Shown here: positions 14,201 through 27,141 of the stretch, piece after piece
Layout of the letters: each line of letters starts with the position of its first letter
Numbering within the stretch: position 1 is the stretch's first letter
The notes under the pieces: generated by a model
The model's database searches: none
Told to the model about the DNA's origin: nothing
What the model saw: the letters and a program-made list of their open reading frames with translations, nothing else
Assembly: GCF_036417845.1 (NCBI RefSeq)
Contig: NC_089994.1
Span: 16,386,001 to 16,450,000, forward strand
Length of the DNA stretch: 64,000 nt
Direction: 5' to 3'
Source: Apteryx mantelli
Taxonomy: Eukaryota > Chordata > Aves > Apterygiformes > Apterygidae
Program-made: the position numbers and the translations under genes

Positions 14201-17200
14201 TGGTAACATGAACAAATTAAGATACTTCCAAGAAGATGGATATCTAACATGATTTATTTAGTATTCTCTATGTCTTTTTAAAATTTCTCTTTACTTTCAA
14301 GAAAGAAAGTCTGTTCTCTGTTTTGCAGCTGTTGAATGAGGGCAGCTGAGGCCACTCCGAATCTCAGGAGATCAATAGTGTTAGTAGCTGTTGATCTAAT
14401 TATGGATTATTTGGGTCAGACTCTTTTCTCGTAGCTGGATGTGACTTCATTGACTTAAAAGAGGTTAGTTCATTCAGTTCATAGGGGTTATAGCATGAGT
14501 GAATCATTCCCCTAATAACTGTTATCCTATTAATTGTTAGGATAGTCTAATATTTCCTATAAGCAGGCATTCTGATTTTTAGGACTTTTTAAAATAAATG
14601 ATTAAGCATATTTTAGTGATATTACATGAATGGCTTGGGGTTATGTATATTATTAATCCATTTGTATTAGGTATGTATATTATTACTAAAGCTCAGGGTG
14701 AAAATATTTACTCAGCAAAATACTGTTATGAATGCTTCCTTTGCAACATATCTCTATGAATTCTGCAAAGGTATATATGAAAAACATGCTGTTATAGTGC
14801 ATAATCATCTATGTGTTAATACATTATACTGACCATATACATGAGACATGATGATGTAGGATTTATTACGTATTTTAAATTTTCATTGCTTAAGAGATTG
14901 CAAAATATTCTATCTACCTGAATTACAAAATAGCCTGTAACTCACTTAGTCATTTGGAATTTTCCACACTTTTTTTCTTGCATAAGTGTTTTTATGATCT
15001 GCCTTTTGTTGCATCTTAATTCTTATTAACTATCAGCCCTACAGAATACATACAGTGTGTTTGGGCATTAATTTAGCACCCACTAAAACTCATGTAGTCC
15101 TGCCTTAGAACGAACAAGGCTCAGTGTAAATGCTGGGGTACACTAATCAGGGCAGTCTATTTTCTTTTTTGTTGTTCCAAAGTCCTGTTCACGAAACTGG
15201 AAGGGATCTGCCCAAGACATTACATGAGGAAAGTGATTTAGGCCAATTTATACCATCATGTAAATCGTTAGCAAAACAGATTCCCAGAACATTATGTTCT
15301 AGTTTAATAGATACATATGTTCTGTGAGGGGAGGGCAATGAGTTTGTGAAGGGAAAAGCATTCCCTGGAAAATGAAAAGCCCTGGTGAGCTTTGGAATTT
15401 TGGAACTAATAATATTATTCTGTATTTTTCTATTTCATTTCTTGAGTATCACACGACAGAGAGGAGCATATGACACCTCTGACAAGGCTAATCAGAAGTT
15501 ATGAGTATTAATTTCCTGACCTCCAACACTGATCACCTGGTAAGCCTTTGTTAAATGAAAAAATGTTTCTGTCTTGTTCTTTAACTCTGTGATGACTCAA
15601 CATCCCTTTAGGGGAAGAAGTTCTGATGAAGGGGAGATTTCGCCTTTGCTCGTGAGCTTTTTAATAAAACAGTTATTATTTTTCTAATTTGTCTTCAGAC
15701 TCTCTTGAGCTAATCAGTCAGGCACATCAAGGACAACAGAAATTGCAGACGTAGGTGCAGTTCTACAAAACGTTTTCTGTGACACTGAAGGCAGCTTAAG
15801 GTTGCATACAGTATCTCAGAGAGATTAAATTTGATGTATTTGATGTATTGATACAATATACCAATGCTTCTGCAGATGTCATTAGCTTTAGAGAGCCTTG
15901 TCACAAGATTCCTGCATGCTTTTAAAGTTCAGCTAGGGTAGATACAGCTTGAAAGAAAAAAATCAGGCTGCGGTTGCGAAGGCACTGGTTTGGTGGCAGG
16001 ACCAGCTCACCCAAACCCTCTCCCCATCCTCTTCCCCTAGCCATTCTTCCACACTCTGAGGTCTCCCAGTCCTTGGGCAGGCAGAGCCATGTGTGTGCCC
16101 ACAACACCGGGCTGAAAACAACACTTAAAAAAAGGGTTTCAAGTGGGTCAGTTCTCCAAAACTCTAAACACACAGTCACACAAGCAGTTTGCTGCCAGAA
16201 CACAGGTGGTTGCAACGGGAGGAACATGGATGCAGGGACTGCATTTTTTATTGTCAGTGCAGTAACGGCTATGAAACAGCAGTCCTGTAGGAAAATAAAG
16301 TCTCTTAAAAATGGGATGTGTGTGTGGTTTCTCTTTTGAAACAGAAAGACCATTTAATAAATTTTGTTTTACTGTCTGTGCCTTCTAAAGATAGATTCTA
16401 CTGAATGCATTAGTATATTCCAAGTCATACTTTCTGTTAAAAGAAGAGTTTAATGACCAAAATGAAAAATCATATCCATAAAGGCTTAAATTTGAGGCTG
16501 TCACTACAATATTACTGGAGGGATCTTGTTTCTGAGCAATTTTTGTCTGAAGTTCCATACACTCTGCAAAGCACCCTGTACATTAAGAAGCTCCATCTAA
16601 TCTTTTCTGGCTGTGCAGATGCACATTGCTGGATTGATTTTCCTGGAAAACCACATCCTCAGTGTAGTCACGGAGCAACCATAGCATGTACAGTAAGAGG
16701 GCAGGCTTAATCCATACTTACAGTGTACTTTATTTCTGGCCAGTAATCACCCCCAACTTAATTAGCTAACGTTGTGTTTAGGTGTTCAATATTTATGTAT
16801 CAGTAAAGCAGCAGTGCCTCAATCCCCTCTATTTGTTGCATGCCCTTTTCTAAAAACTGGATGTACCCATACGAATTGTTTCAAACCAAGATAAACTGTA
16901 CCAGCGCCATGTATTTGCAGGTAAAGTTGGCTCTGATGCAGCTGTATCAGAGGAAAATTCCCTTATGAAGAAACTCCAGCATCCATGCCGTTTGGTGGAG
17001 AATACGATACCGCCAGCGTTGCTGAGCCTGCTCTGGAGCGTTTATCTGCTTCTACCGGAACCGCACAGTAACAAGCTGTAGGCCTTATAGGTAAGGAGCA
17101 CGTTTCCATCAAAGTTATTGTGGTTCGTTTGAGTTTTTCATTTTGACTAAAGAATCACTTTTTCAGCAAGGGTAAGATTGCCTTGGAAATTTTTACCTTT

Positions 17201-17374
17201 GCATTGAATTTTTGTTTGTTGTTGAAAACCGGAATTTTTGAAAATTTTGTCAAAAAATAATATGAACATTTACCTGTTTTGTTTTGCTGACATTGAAATT
17301 TTTCATGGAGAAAATGTGCTTTTGTTCCCCGTTCAGTAAATGACTATAATACGAAAACTTCAGTTTTTGTTTAA

Positions 17375-17450
17375 GGCCAAATTTATCAGACTAAATAGGA
17401 AGTATTGCCATTGACTGGCTTATTCATTAACTGGGGTTACCCTGGATTTG
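17375..17450. repeat. Degenerate palindromic repeat, same family
   Basis: Begins 'ggccaaatttatc', has 'gccattgactgg' in the middle and ends 'ggggttaccctggatttg'. The order is as in the repeat at 8168-8236, but it is more decayed. Confidence 0.35.
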
Positions 17451-17928
17451 TTCTCACATATAAAAGCAAAATTTAGTATTCCAGTGATAAATCTGGCATT
17501 TTTCTATCTGAGAGGGTCCAATTCTAACCAATTCCAGCACGCCAATACAGGGAGGGAGTACACCAGGCAAGCACAAAAAGCAGCTTTGACCACAGTTGGC
17601 CACGACTGTAAACCAGAAGCACAAACTTTAGCCTCTTACCATGTTTTAAGCCAGCCAGTTTTTCTCTCTTTCTGCTTTCTCATTTACACTTCACATTTTT
17701 AAAGACAGCGTTGAATAATATTCAAAATCTCGTCAGTTCCTGTAGATGTTTAAGAAAAAAATAAACGTTGCTGTTGTTTCTGCTCTGGGTTATATAATTA
17801 ATGTTTCAGATACGGTACAAAGCAGGCATTTGTCAAAGACTGTAAATGGGCACAGGACAGGCATACACATAAAAAGCTGCCCCAAAACACTGTCGGCTGC
17901 TTTATGACTAAGGGGCCTAATCTTTGTT

Positions 17929-17960
17929 CACATGCGTGCACGCGCATGCACACACACACA
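17929..17960. repeat. Alternating purine-pyrimidine run with (CA)n
   Basis: A 32-base strict purine-pyrimidine alternation, including the perfect palindrome GCGTGCACGC (17934-17943) and a CA run (17949-17960). Confidence 0.8.
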
Positions 17961-18559
17961 GTGCTTCTATCTAGGCCTGCTTCTCTAATGTTTATCTCTC
18001 TGGGATTATAAAAAGGTCTCAAGGTAAGAGAAGATCCCACATTTAGTTTTATTGACTCCATGGACTCAGTGAAGGTAGTTGTGATGGTTTTTATCCTTTT
18101 AATTCCTTTTATATTTGTTACAATTTAATTTAAAGTTCCTTTAAAATGGCTTTATGTTTGCCTGCATCATATTTATGTTTGTCTGAACCTGTCATGACCT
18201 TTGATTTACACATTTCAACAAATTATCACGTTGCAAATGTACAGATGTTTTATTTATAAATTACCTTTTGTGGAGAGGCAGAGGTCAGGCGAGGATACTC
18301 AAAGCTAGGACACTGACTACTGCACCGGTAAATCTGGGGACAATATTTGCTATATCGTCCCTTTGTGTTTGGTGTAACCCAACCTCTGAGCAAGGTGAGG
18401 GTTAGGGCGGCCAAACGAGAAGGCCTGCGGGGATGGGGAGCCTGACGGTAGAGAGCTGGCCACCACGAGGGCGGAGGACGGGGCTCGGGAGGTTTCTCGG
18501 GGTGTTTTGGATCCCAGGCGCACTGCGGGGCTGCGCCCCAGGGCTGGCGGGAGCACAGG

Positions 18560-18660
18560 CGCCAGGACTTAATTCCTAGCTCTGTTTCTGTTTCATTCTG
18601 CACCACAGTTTGTTCATCTAGAAAATAATAAAGATAGCAGTAACTTGTTTACTTGACTGT
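18560..18660 (+). repeat. MIR-type SINE remnant
   Basis: 'caggacttaattcctagctc' then 'cagtttgttcatctagaaaa' and 'taataaagatagcagtaact' follow MIR sense order. It directly abuts the GC-rich patch that ends near 18560. Confidence 0.5.
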
Positions 18661-19353
18661 GCTGCCAATAGACTTTACTGAGGGATGTCTGTGAATTATT
18701 TAGAGATTCCATGATGAAAGTTGCTGTCCCAAGAGTTTATTTTAACCTGATTTGTGCAGGTATGCAATGTGGCCATGCTCACACACATACAGGTTCACAG
18801 GATCAATTAACAGCTGATTCTCTAAAGCTATCCACAACTACTGTACATGACAATGCCATAAAATCAGGAAACTGGATATTCTAGAATTAATAATTGAGCC
18901 ATCAGACACAGCGAGTGTATAACAGAGTTATGAAAATATCCATTGACACTGAAGCGGGATCAAAATAATTTAAACAATGACACTACACTCCTGACTAGTA
19001 TATATTTACATCTGCATTTGCATCTACCACTTACGTCGAATAGATTCCACTGGCATGTCTAGATTTAGTTCTAATATTATAATTTCTAATAATTTGATCA
19101 TTAGATAACACAGGACAAAATTATTACTGAAGAGAGTAAATATTTTACAGAGGAAATGACAAGAACACTGTTGTTTCTGTTTCCATTTACAGCCGTGAAA
19201 CTGCATTACCATTGTAACAAACTAATTCCATTTTGGTACAGCCTGCAGTATGCCTATAACCGACACTAACACAAATGAGTTAAAATTTATTGATTAGATA
19301 AAAACCGAGAGCAAAATATTAAAAACTTCTTAAGTGATTAGATGTAATACAAA

Positions 19354-19450
19354 TTTACAGATCTAACTGCACAGCTGGCAAACTGAGGTCAGAAGAAAAC
19401 AGTCACCGCACTGTAGATGTGCAGAGAACCTGGCTCTTAACCTTGGCTTT
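19354..19450 (-). repeat. MIR-type SINE remnant
   Basis: Antisense MIR order: 'tttacagatct', 'ggcaaactgaggtcagaag', 'aacagtcaccgcactgtag', 'gagaacctggctctt'. Confidence 0.5.
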
Positions 19451-22261
19451 TAAACTTGAAGCTTGACAAACAATATTTCTGCTGTGATCCGGACAGGTGG
19501 CAGTCCCATCAGAGAGCATTCGCCAGCATTACCACTCTCCTCATTTAGACTTTACATCAAGTCTGCGCGAGCCCTGGCTTGAAACCAGATTCTTGATGTC
19601 TATAAGCAACGACAAAGGCTAACGCTTAGTTATTAAAACTAGGTTTAAAGAAACAAAGATCCTGTGCAAAGGACTGCTGTTCGTTCAGATTGCACAATAT
19701 TTTTAAGGGAGATGTGATAAATTAGAGGACTATTTCTAAGTGTATTTGAAAGTAGATTGTTGATTACCTAAAATAAAGTTCTTGCCCTAAACAGATTGGC
19801 CCTGCTAACCAGGTACCTACTGCAGAAAAACAGTTCTACAATAGCTAAAATAATAAAACCATCTTGTTTGCGAGTATACAAAAGGCTTGAAGAGTGTAAT
19901 TACTCTCTCAGACCAAATGAAGTCCTAAATTGGAAAAGCAGCTCCATCCAAGGTCGCCTCTGTTGTTTCCAAAAATATCCTGAAACAAACGCAAGAGGGG
20001 CACTTTGTTGGATGTTATCTAGACATATATAGTTTCAATCAAATTCTTCAAGAAGTGTCAGAATAAAAGTCGAACATTTGTTTGACATTGCCAAGTCACT
20101 AGCAAGTGATCCCTTCAGAGGTTGAAAATAACTTTTATAACAGAATTAAGAATTAGAGGATGTGTTATTTGTATGTAAAAAGTGACATTCATTCGAGATG
20201 GAATTGTCAACACTTTTCAGACATTTCATCAAAGGATTGTACAATTCTTTCCACTCCGCGGGGTGAAGTATTACAAGGTTGTGTTAATGATCCCGGGAAA
20301 ATATTTATAGTGCTTTTTCCAGTATAAGAGCTCTCTCTTTCCCTCTTGTTATTTTTTATGATCAATCTATAGCTCGTTCAATCAAATCAACAAGCAGAAA
20401 AGAACCTTTAGTGTATATAGATTTTAAACCGATGTATTCCACATAGAAATGGTTAAAATATGGTGGAGTAAATAAAAAAATATAAAAGGAATAGTATGCA
20501 CAACAGTTAACAACCCGTTACGAAGTATGCCACGCTCCACTTCCACGTCAGAAGAATTCAGGTTGTTTTACAGTTACTCGTTGTTGGAGACATTTTCCTA
20601 AGGAGATTCAATTTTGAGAGGACTGTCTGTCATTGCCCATAAAATAATAAATGCCCAATTTTCATTACTGTCCACTGAACATTAACTAGATCTCTAACGG
20701 TCTCCTGGCTCGCTCACGCAGATACCTGAGCAGTCTAATCAGCCTGCATAAAATGGAAATGAAGCAGAGAAATCCTTCAGGACAAAAGATGCAATATGAA
20801 TGTAAAATATTAGTGGAACAGGTTGTCTGTGGGTGACTTTCAGTGTTCTGATACAGTTCTGTTTTCTTTTTAATATGCTATAAAAACATGGCAAGCTTTA
20901 AAGCATGGAGTAAGGGAGGTTGATATAATGTTTTATAAATAGTTTGAAAAATTCTAAGTTTTCGAATGTTCACAGAACACCGTGCTGGAGAAATGCATCA
21001 TTTAAATTGCGGTTGATAAGGAATATGCATCATTTTCATGCAGTTTTTCAGTTTTTAGAATCTCAGGTTAATCAGCGCTTTTTGCTTTTGATAATTCTTC
21101 ATTTATAGCTCTGACATTTCTGTGTTTAACTGCAAAGAAATGTCTAAATACTATTTTACTTGCCAGAAAATACTGCAATAGTGTAAACTAAGTAAACTGC
21201 TGCATTTTTTACATTTTATAACCTTAGAAAGTTTCAGCTGCTATTTAAAAACAATAATCCAGCAACAAAAATTGCATTTAAAACAAATTTTTTAAATTGC
21301 ATAAAATCTTAATCCAGAATTTTGATTTGCTCACTATAAACCAGTTGTATAATTTCAAAGAAGAAATTGTGAGATTAATTCCTTAATTATTTCCTTTACA
21401 TTGTTATTATATTGTATATGATGCATGTCTTTATGCTTTTTGTCATTTTTTGCTTCCTAAGGGCCAGACATATTTTCTATTCCATTCAAGGGAAGGAAGT
21501 AGGGAGAGAGAAAGGAATTTATCTTTGAAAATTGGTCAGATCCCATTTTCCATCCTCCTATCAACTGCATTTTTTTCTGGTATTAGCAAAATGTGCAGGG
21601 TTTGGCTTTATCCTATTTAAAAAGTAGACCTAATGAAGTATTTATTGTATAAATGAGTGCTTTTAAAACATGAGCAGCTGCAATGAAGTTTAGAAGCTTA
21701 AAAATTAAATGTTATTCTGTACTGACAGACTTAACTGAAACAGTGTATGTAGACATGGGCCCGTGTGGGTCCGCCTGCAGGCGAAGGACACTAATTCCTG
21801 GCCATTTAGCAAATACTCGTTCTGTGCACCCTAACGTGCAAAACCATACTTTGTTTTCAAAACCATGAGGAATGGAAATACAAAAGAAAGGTAAAAATAT
21901 ACTTATTTTTATAATAACTACAACTAATGCCTTTAAATACAAGGAAATGCATGAAGTTTTATTTTAAAGATAAACATTATAAATACTGTAGCGCTATATT
22001 TGTGCAAGACAGCCTCTCATAGATGTCTCATAACGATAAAGCTATATTGCTAACTACTTGTGTATTTTGATTGTTCATGCCGAGAAAAACTTACAAAATA
22101 TTTAATTTTTGCTATAAATGTTTCTAATGGAGCGTCGATTTGCGTCGAATGAAAGTTGTTATTTTAGATACTTATATTTCTTTTTTTAAAAAATATGTTT
22201 GTTATAAATCTGATCCTATGCCTTTAATTGCTGCTGTTCTCTCAGGAGAAATAATACAGAG

Positions 22262-22345
22262 CTAAATCCAGCCGACCTTATTTTGGCAAAACTCCCGCTG
22301 AAGTCAGTGCGGGTTTTGTCAGAATAAGGACTGCTCGATTTGTCT
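22262..22345. repeat. Palindromic hairpin repeat
   Basis: The left arm (22276-22298) and the right arm (22309-22329) pair along their whole length. The exceptions are a two-base bulge and two positions that would be G-U in RNA. The loop is TGAAGTCAGT. It resembles the sauropsid element with TTGAAGTCAATGG at its centre and GGCAAAACTCCC arms. Flanks 'aaatccagcc' and 'gctcgattt' look like decayed outer ends. Confidence 0.7.
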
Positions 22346-25300
22346 CGCAGTTCCTGCTGAGTATTTGGAAGAAGTTTGTTCCCCTCCTCGAACACCAGGG
22401 CTTCTCACCGAGTTTGGTGTTGCCGCGGCCCAGCGCCTTACAGCATTTTCATCTGGAAACTGGAATCATCAAAATCAGTGTAATGCAATTATGAAAACTA
22501 CCCTTCTCACCCAGTGACCTCGGGTGAAATGGGTTGCCTTGGGAGTCTGAAGGCTGCTACTGTAGAACTAACAGTATAGAAACAGAGATGTTGCGAATTT
22601 AGAGAACCCATTTTAAATTCCTGTTGAGAATTTAAAGAACCTTTTAAATAAGCTGAAAATAGGTCAAATTCTGATAATTAAAAAACAGCTAATCAGTTGC
22701 GCGTTGCCCAGGCAGGTGGTACCACCCGCTAAAATGTAGATTCACGTAGCACTTCCTCCCTGGAACGCTGACACGCCATGGAAATGTATTCTGTCTCCAT
22801 TACAGATCGCAATGGAGAAAGGCAGCTGGAGAGTTAACAGCCCTTCTTCAGCAGGAAACCTACTGCTGCAAGTGATAGCACAGGACACACACGGAGAACG
22901 GGTTCGTTATTTTTTTCACTTAAATCTCAGCAAATACAGGGCTGATGAGCGAAACCAGATCCGCAGGCATCAGTGCTCTCTTCATGCCCAGCAGAGATGC
23001 AGGAGAAAGTTTCCCATGCTCCGCTCGTTGGCGTGTCGTGACCTTCTTCCCAAGGTGACAGCTTTCGGTGACAGCGCTCAGCCCCCTCAGGTCGGCTTTC
23101 CCGTGGAAGCTGCCAAACGCTGCCAGTGGAGTGGTGATTTTGGAACTGGACTGATACTGCCAAACCGCTCTGCACAGACCATCTGCTGAGCGCAGCCATC
23201 AGGTAGTTAGCAGTGAACTTTCAGCCCCCGTTGAACTGGGTCAGACATGAAACAGTGCTATGAGGACGAAAAGCTCTGTACTCCGTTTCCAGTCCCTGAA
23301 CCAGCCAGTCATTTAGAGAACAATTTTTATATCGCTTATTGGGTGCTGTTCTATCCAATCTCATTACTCAGGACATCTTCATTGTAAGGACATTTTTTAG
23401 GCACTGAACTGTTGCTAAATACTTTTGCTGTATTGTGTTTTATAATAATGATCAGCATCATAGCAACAGAAATGTCTTACTAAGAAAGCTCTGGAAATCA
23501 GAGTATATTAAAACATCATAAAATAGCAGGGCCAAACGCCTATGCTTGCGGGCATATGACTTCATCAATAGTAATATTCATGTGAGCAAAGATATACACG
23601 TAAGTATTTACAGATTTGGGTTACCTGAGGAAATCTAAGAACATTTATTTATTAAAGTTCAAATGGGAATAAAATGGTACTGCCAAGAGAAACAACATAA
23701 TCGGATATCCAAATGATAAAATGACTGGTCATACAACAAGATAGATGTACTGTTTTCTCATGCCCATTTCTGATGCCAATAGCTGATTTCATCTCTTAGA
23801 TCCATATGGAACTTTCTTGTAGCTCTAAGAGGGACAGCTGAAGTCAACGTGACTAAATAACACAGAGCTGGGAATACTACAGTAGTTTTTATAGCTGGAG
23901 TATTTCCTCGTCCAATTCGGGGTAGAGATAAGGAGCAGCCTTCCGAAACCAAGCAGGCTGCTGCTCAGGAGCGACGGCTGGGATCAGCGTTCCACCTGGA
24001 AGAAACTGGTGCAGTGCTGCGGCCCCAAATCTAACTATGCATATTTTTTACTTTTTTGAGCCTTCAGAAGGTATTTTCCACAGGCAGGCATTTTCCACAT
24101 GGCATGTTTAATCTTATTAATTAATCATCTAGACTATTAGAAATAACAAAGCAAAAAAATAAAAAGCAAGCTATTTTGTTGCAATTTAGGTAAAGAAGTA
24201 ACTACCACATGGAGTCAAAATTTTTTGAAAGCTCCCATCAAATCTGGGTGGAAAAGCCAGTGAACAGAATCCATTAAAGTTGCATTATTAAATGTCCACT
24301 TACTTACATAAAAGCTAAAAATAGGTTTTGAGTTTTTCCAATTTTCTTCTCATAACAGTTATTATGATTTTCTGCTTCTTTGCAGAAAGTCATTTTGATG
24401 CTGCTGTACTGTATAATCTGCGTGCCCTTTCTTGGTGCGGTACGAATGATGGAGTACTAAGATCAGAACAACAATCACGTCATCTTTGAGTAACTAGCAA
24501 TAAATTGTTTTTACAAGAAAGAAAGACCAACTATTTTTAGGGTAACTCTCAACAGGAAAACAGAAAATGATTATACTCAATCTTATGCTACATCATTACC
24601 ATGAATTTCAAAAGCATCGCTTTTTCCTGGATAGCAGGCTAATCCATGTAATAAATCTTTGCAGGTACGGTCTAGTCAAATAGGGTTTTTAGGGTTTTGC
24701 TGAAAGTTTGGGCTTGAAGTGTATAAACCCTACTCTTCTTCCCGCCCCCTGTGGTGGCTTTGGACCATGGGCGTTCCTTCAGCACTGACTCCTAAGTAAC
24801 CTAAATGCCCATTTCTGGTGATCAGCCCATGCTCTCCCCCAGCATATGTAGATGGCTGCGTTATTTTACTGTTGTTGACAAGTATTCGGTAAAACCCTCC
24901 TTCAAAAGTCCAGGTATGTAACTCCCATAACTTTTTCCAGCTCAGTAGGCACTACAGTGCAATGGAGATAAATAGAATGATAATAATGGTACTGGGCTAG
25001 CAGGGAGAGAAGTTGGAAGTAGTTCTGGAGATAGCTTTCCCCGCACTGTGTAGCCTGCACATGCCATTTTCCTGAGCTTGTCCCTTTCGGATTGATATGG
25101 TCCCTTTTCACTGCCTTAGTAAAGCCCATCTCCTCCTGCTGTGCAGAGTGACCAAACCGGGGACGCAGCGGGTGGTGGCAACGCGGCACGCTTCCCCGCT
25201 CCAGCTACCCTACCTGTGCCTGCATCCCACACAACCGCCTTCCCGCCACACTCACGGAAAATCTGCGTAGGGGAAAAATTGCTGCTTCTCCTTGTCCTGG

Positions 25301-25579
25301 GAAAGATTAGTGTGCAGCTGTCGAGAAAGGCTATCTTCAGCTGTTCGGCAGTGTGGGAGGGCTTACATGAGGATGCCCTGGGAATCCATGGATCCGAGAC
25401 CTGCTCCTTAGGCATACGCTGGGGTTTTGAACCCTTTGGGGAGCATCTGAGAGAAATTCCACGAAATGACCCTGAGTTTTTCAAAAGTCTTTCTCCTATG
25501 GCCCAGCAAAGTGCTTGCCACTAACAATTTACCTTCTATTACTTTTACCTCAGAAATGTAAAAAAAGAATACCATACAG

Positions 25580-26958
25580 TCAAAATGTAGTCATCAGATT
25601 TTATTTTAGTTCTGTTAACAAATATATTTAATGCAAAGACAAACAAGGAACTATATAACTCCCATCCTCTCTCTTGATAAAGAAAACAGTGAAAGATCTC
25701 AGGTATCAGAGAAAGCTAAATTATATTTTATGTTCAAATTACATCTGAAAGAACTATCAGTGACTAAGTCCATTCTACTTTAGGCAGGAAAACAGAAAAA
25801 AAAACTATTTAGAAATTCAATTGGCCAAGAAAGTAAAGAAGAACAGCAAGAATTTTGGTCTCCCAGACTTATCTCTCTGCTTCTGATCTTTCACTGTGGC
25901 TAAGAGGGGCTCATCAGAAATGATGAAGCGTGAGAGACAGTTTCAAGCCTCATCTGCATTCCTCTCATCCTGGGTCAGCTTTGGGTCTCATGATGCAATT
26001 TTTAGGGCAAAGTGAAAGTTGCTTGTGGCTCACAGGTCAAAGTTAGAGCACAAGGGAGCCTTGTGTATCTCTCTGTTCTGCATACCTGAACACACGCAAG
26101 AACCGCTGGGCCATATCTGCAGCATCAGTGACCCTCCATCCCTGAGATGACCCTCTTTGGGCAACTGTAATCGCTTTGGACTCACACTGCACAGATATCC
26201 TCACTAGAGAAAGCCGTTAATGGACTACAGTTAACACTTTCACATGGGTAACTAAGAGAAATTCGAAAAAGGTATATGTGTAAGAAAAACACATTTGTTA
26301 AAAACAACAAAAGATAGTGGAAAAAGCTCAGAATCCAAGTAATTGTTCTCAGATCCTACTCCTGACGCTGTAGCCATGAAGTGTCTCCTGCAAGCACAAT
26401 CAGTTTAAATCAACCGTGCAGGGAAAGCATGACTAGGAGCGTGCAGGCAAGGTCTGTGCAGCTCCGACCAGAAATGGCTCCATTCTTGCCAGTCACACTA
26501 GATGAATAAAGACAATAGGGAAGGAGGCTGCCAAGCCAGGAGGTCCACAACTATACAATATCCAGTCCCAGGCGCTGCAAAAATGTAACCTTAGTGATTC
26601 AGAATAAGGAGCCGGGCAATTACGTAAGTTTTCTGTGACCCTGGAAAAGGATTTCTTTTCCTTTGATCTCGCTGCAGATGCATGCCATTCCCAGCCTCAT
26701 AAAGCAAAGATTTACGACAAGGTTCACCCTAGTGCAGATCTCATAACAGATCTTCCTAACCACATTATGTTGTCACTTAAACAATGGAGGAAAAGCTTCG
26801 TACAGTGGTTAGTTTCACTCGTTGTTTATGCACTAAAACCAAATAATTTACGACAAATTTATGCAGAAATAATGAAAGCAATGATATTTAGTATGAGATT
26901 ACCTTTAAGAAATCAACACACTGTTTTCCTGCTTTATGTTGGTATAAGAAGGAAGAAT
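25580..26958 (-). other. IFT81: Probable IFT81 3' UTR
   Basis: About 1.38 kb between the stop codon and the first good poly(A) signals on the minus strand. I see no coding sequence or repeat in it. Weak signal variants (CATAAA) occur nearer the stop, for example at about 26824-26829, so shorter UTRs are possible. The extent is inferred and needs transcript data. Confidence 0.4.
25600..25632 (-). terminator. IFT81: Candidate IFT81 poly(A) signals
   Basis: On the minus strand, ATTAAA at 25627-25632 is followed by AATAAA at 25600-25605. This is the first canonical AATAAA after the stop. About 20-40 bases beyond it comes a U-rich stretch (tattcttttttt), as expected for a cleavage site. Confidence 0.4.
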
Positions 26959-27141
26959 TCATAATACAAGCCTATCTTTACCTCCTTCCTGAATGACTTG
27001 ACCGATGGCTGTTTGATTTTGTTGTTTTAGAAAACATTCGCTCTTACATTCCATTAACTGCTCAAAATCCTGCCACATTTTAACTTGCTTCATATTTGGC
27101 CCGTGACTTTCCCGTACAACTTTTTGCTTCTCTCGTAATTT
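26959..27141 (-). CDS. IFT81: IFT81 terminal coding exon, about residues 617-676, with stop
   Basis: 60 codons plus TGA (26959-26961), starting in phase 0 after tttgtaacag. It encodes [19 protein letters not shown], then [20 protein letters not shown], then [15 protein letters not shown] and stop. The family ends in the same way (human ends EGGEDRLIL), so the gene ends at its normal length. The C-terminal region helps to hold IFT-B core partners. Confidence 0.97.
   Translation of the reverse strand, partial: KLREKQKVVRESHGPNMKQVKMWQDFEQLMECKSECFLKQQNQTAIGQVIQEGGKDRLVL

Larger units (their letters stand above)
10301..18750. other. Gene-poor flank, part 2
   Basis: No exon is recognisable. It holds GC-richer patches at about 10360-10450 and 18370-18560, a palindrome-family fragment (17375-17450), an alternating purine-pyrimidine run (17929-17960) and a MIR-type copy (18560-18660). 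Confidence 0.6.
18751..25579. other. Gene-poor flank, part 3
   Basis: No exon is recognisable. It holds a MIR-type copy (19354-19450) and the hairpin element (22262-22345). There are GC-richer stretches near 22990-23190 and 25140-25260, with open frames on both strands but no recognisable protein. 19500-22250 is AT-rich without visible repeats. Confidence 0.6.

Noticed and set aside
22812-23189. 125-codon plus-strand open frame, with a 90-codon frame on the other strand
   Set aside because: Sits in a GC-richer patch where stops are rarer; the composition is low-complexity-free but unlike any family I know.
25116-25524. Overlapping frames of over 120 codons on both strands
   Set aside because: Open frames on both strands at once in a GC-richer patch point to composition rather than coding.
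1-26958. ATP2A2 first exons, expected from mammalian gene order
   Set aside because: No CpG-island promoter and none of the conserved N-terminal ATPase coding sequence was found on either strand.
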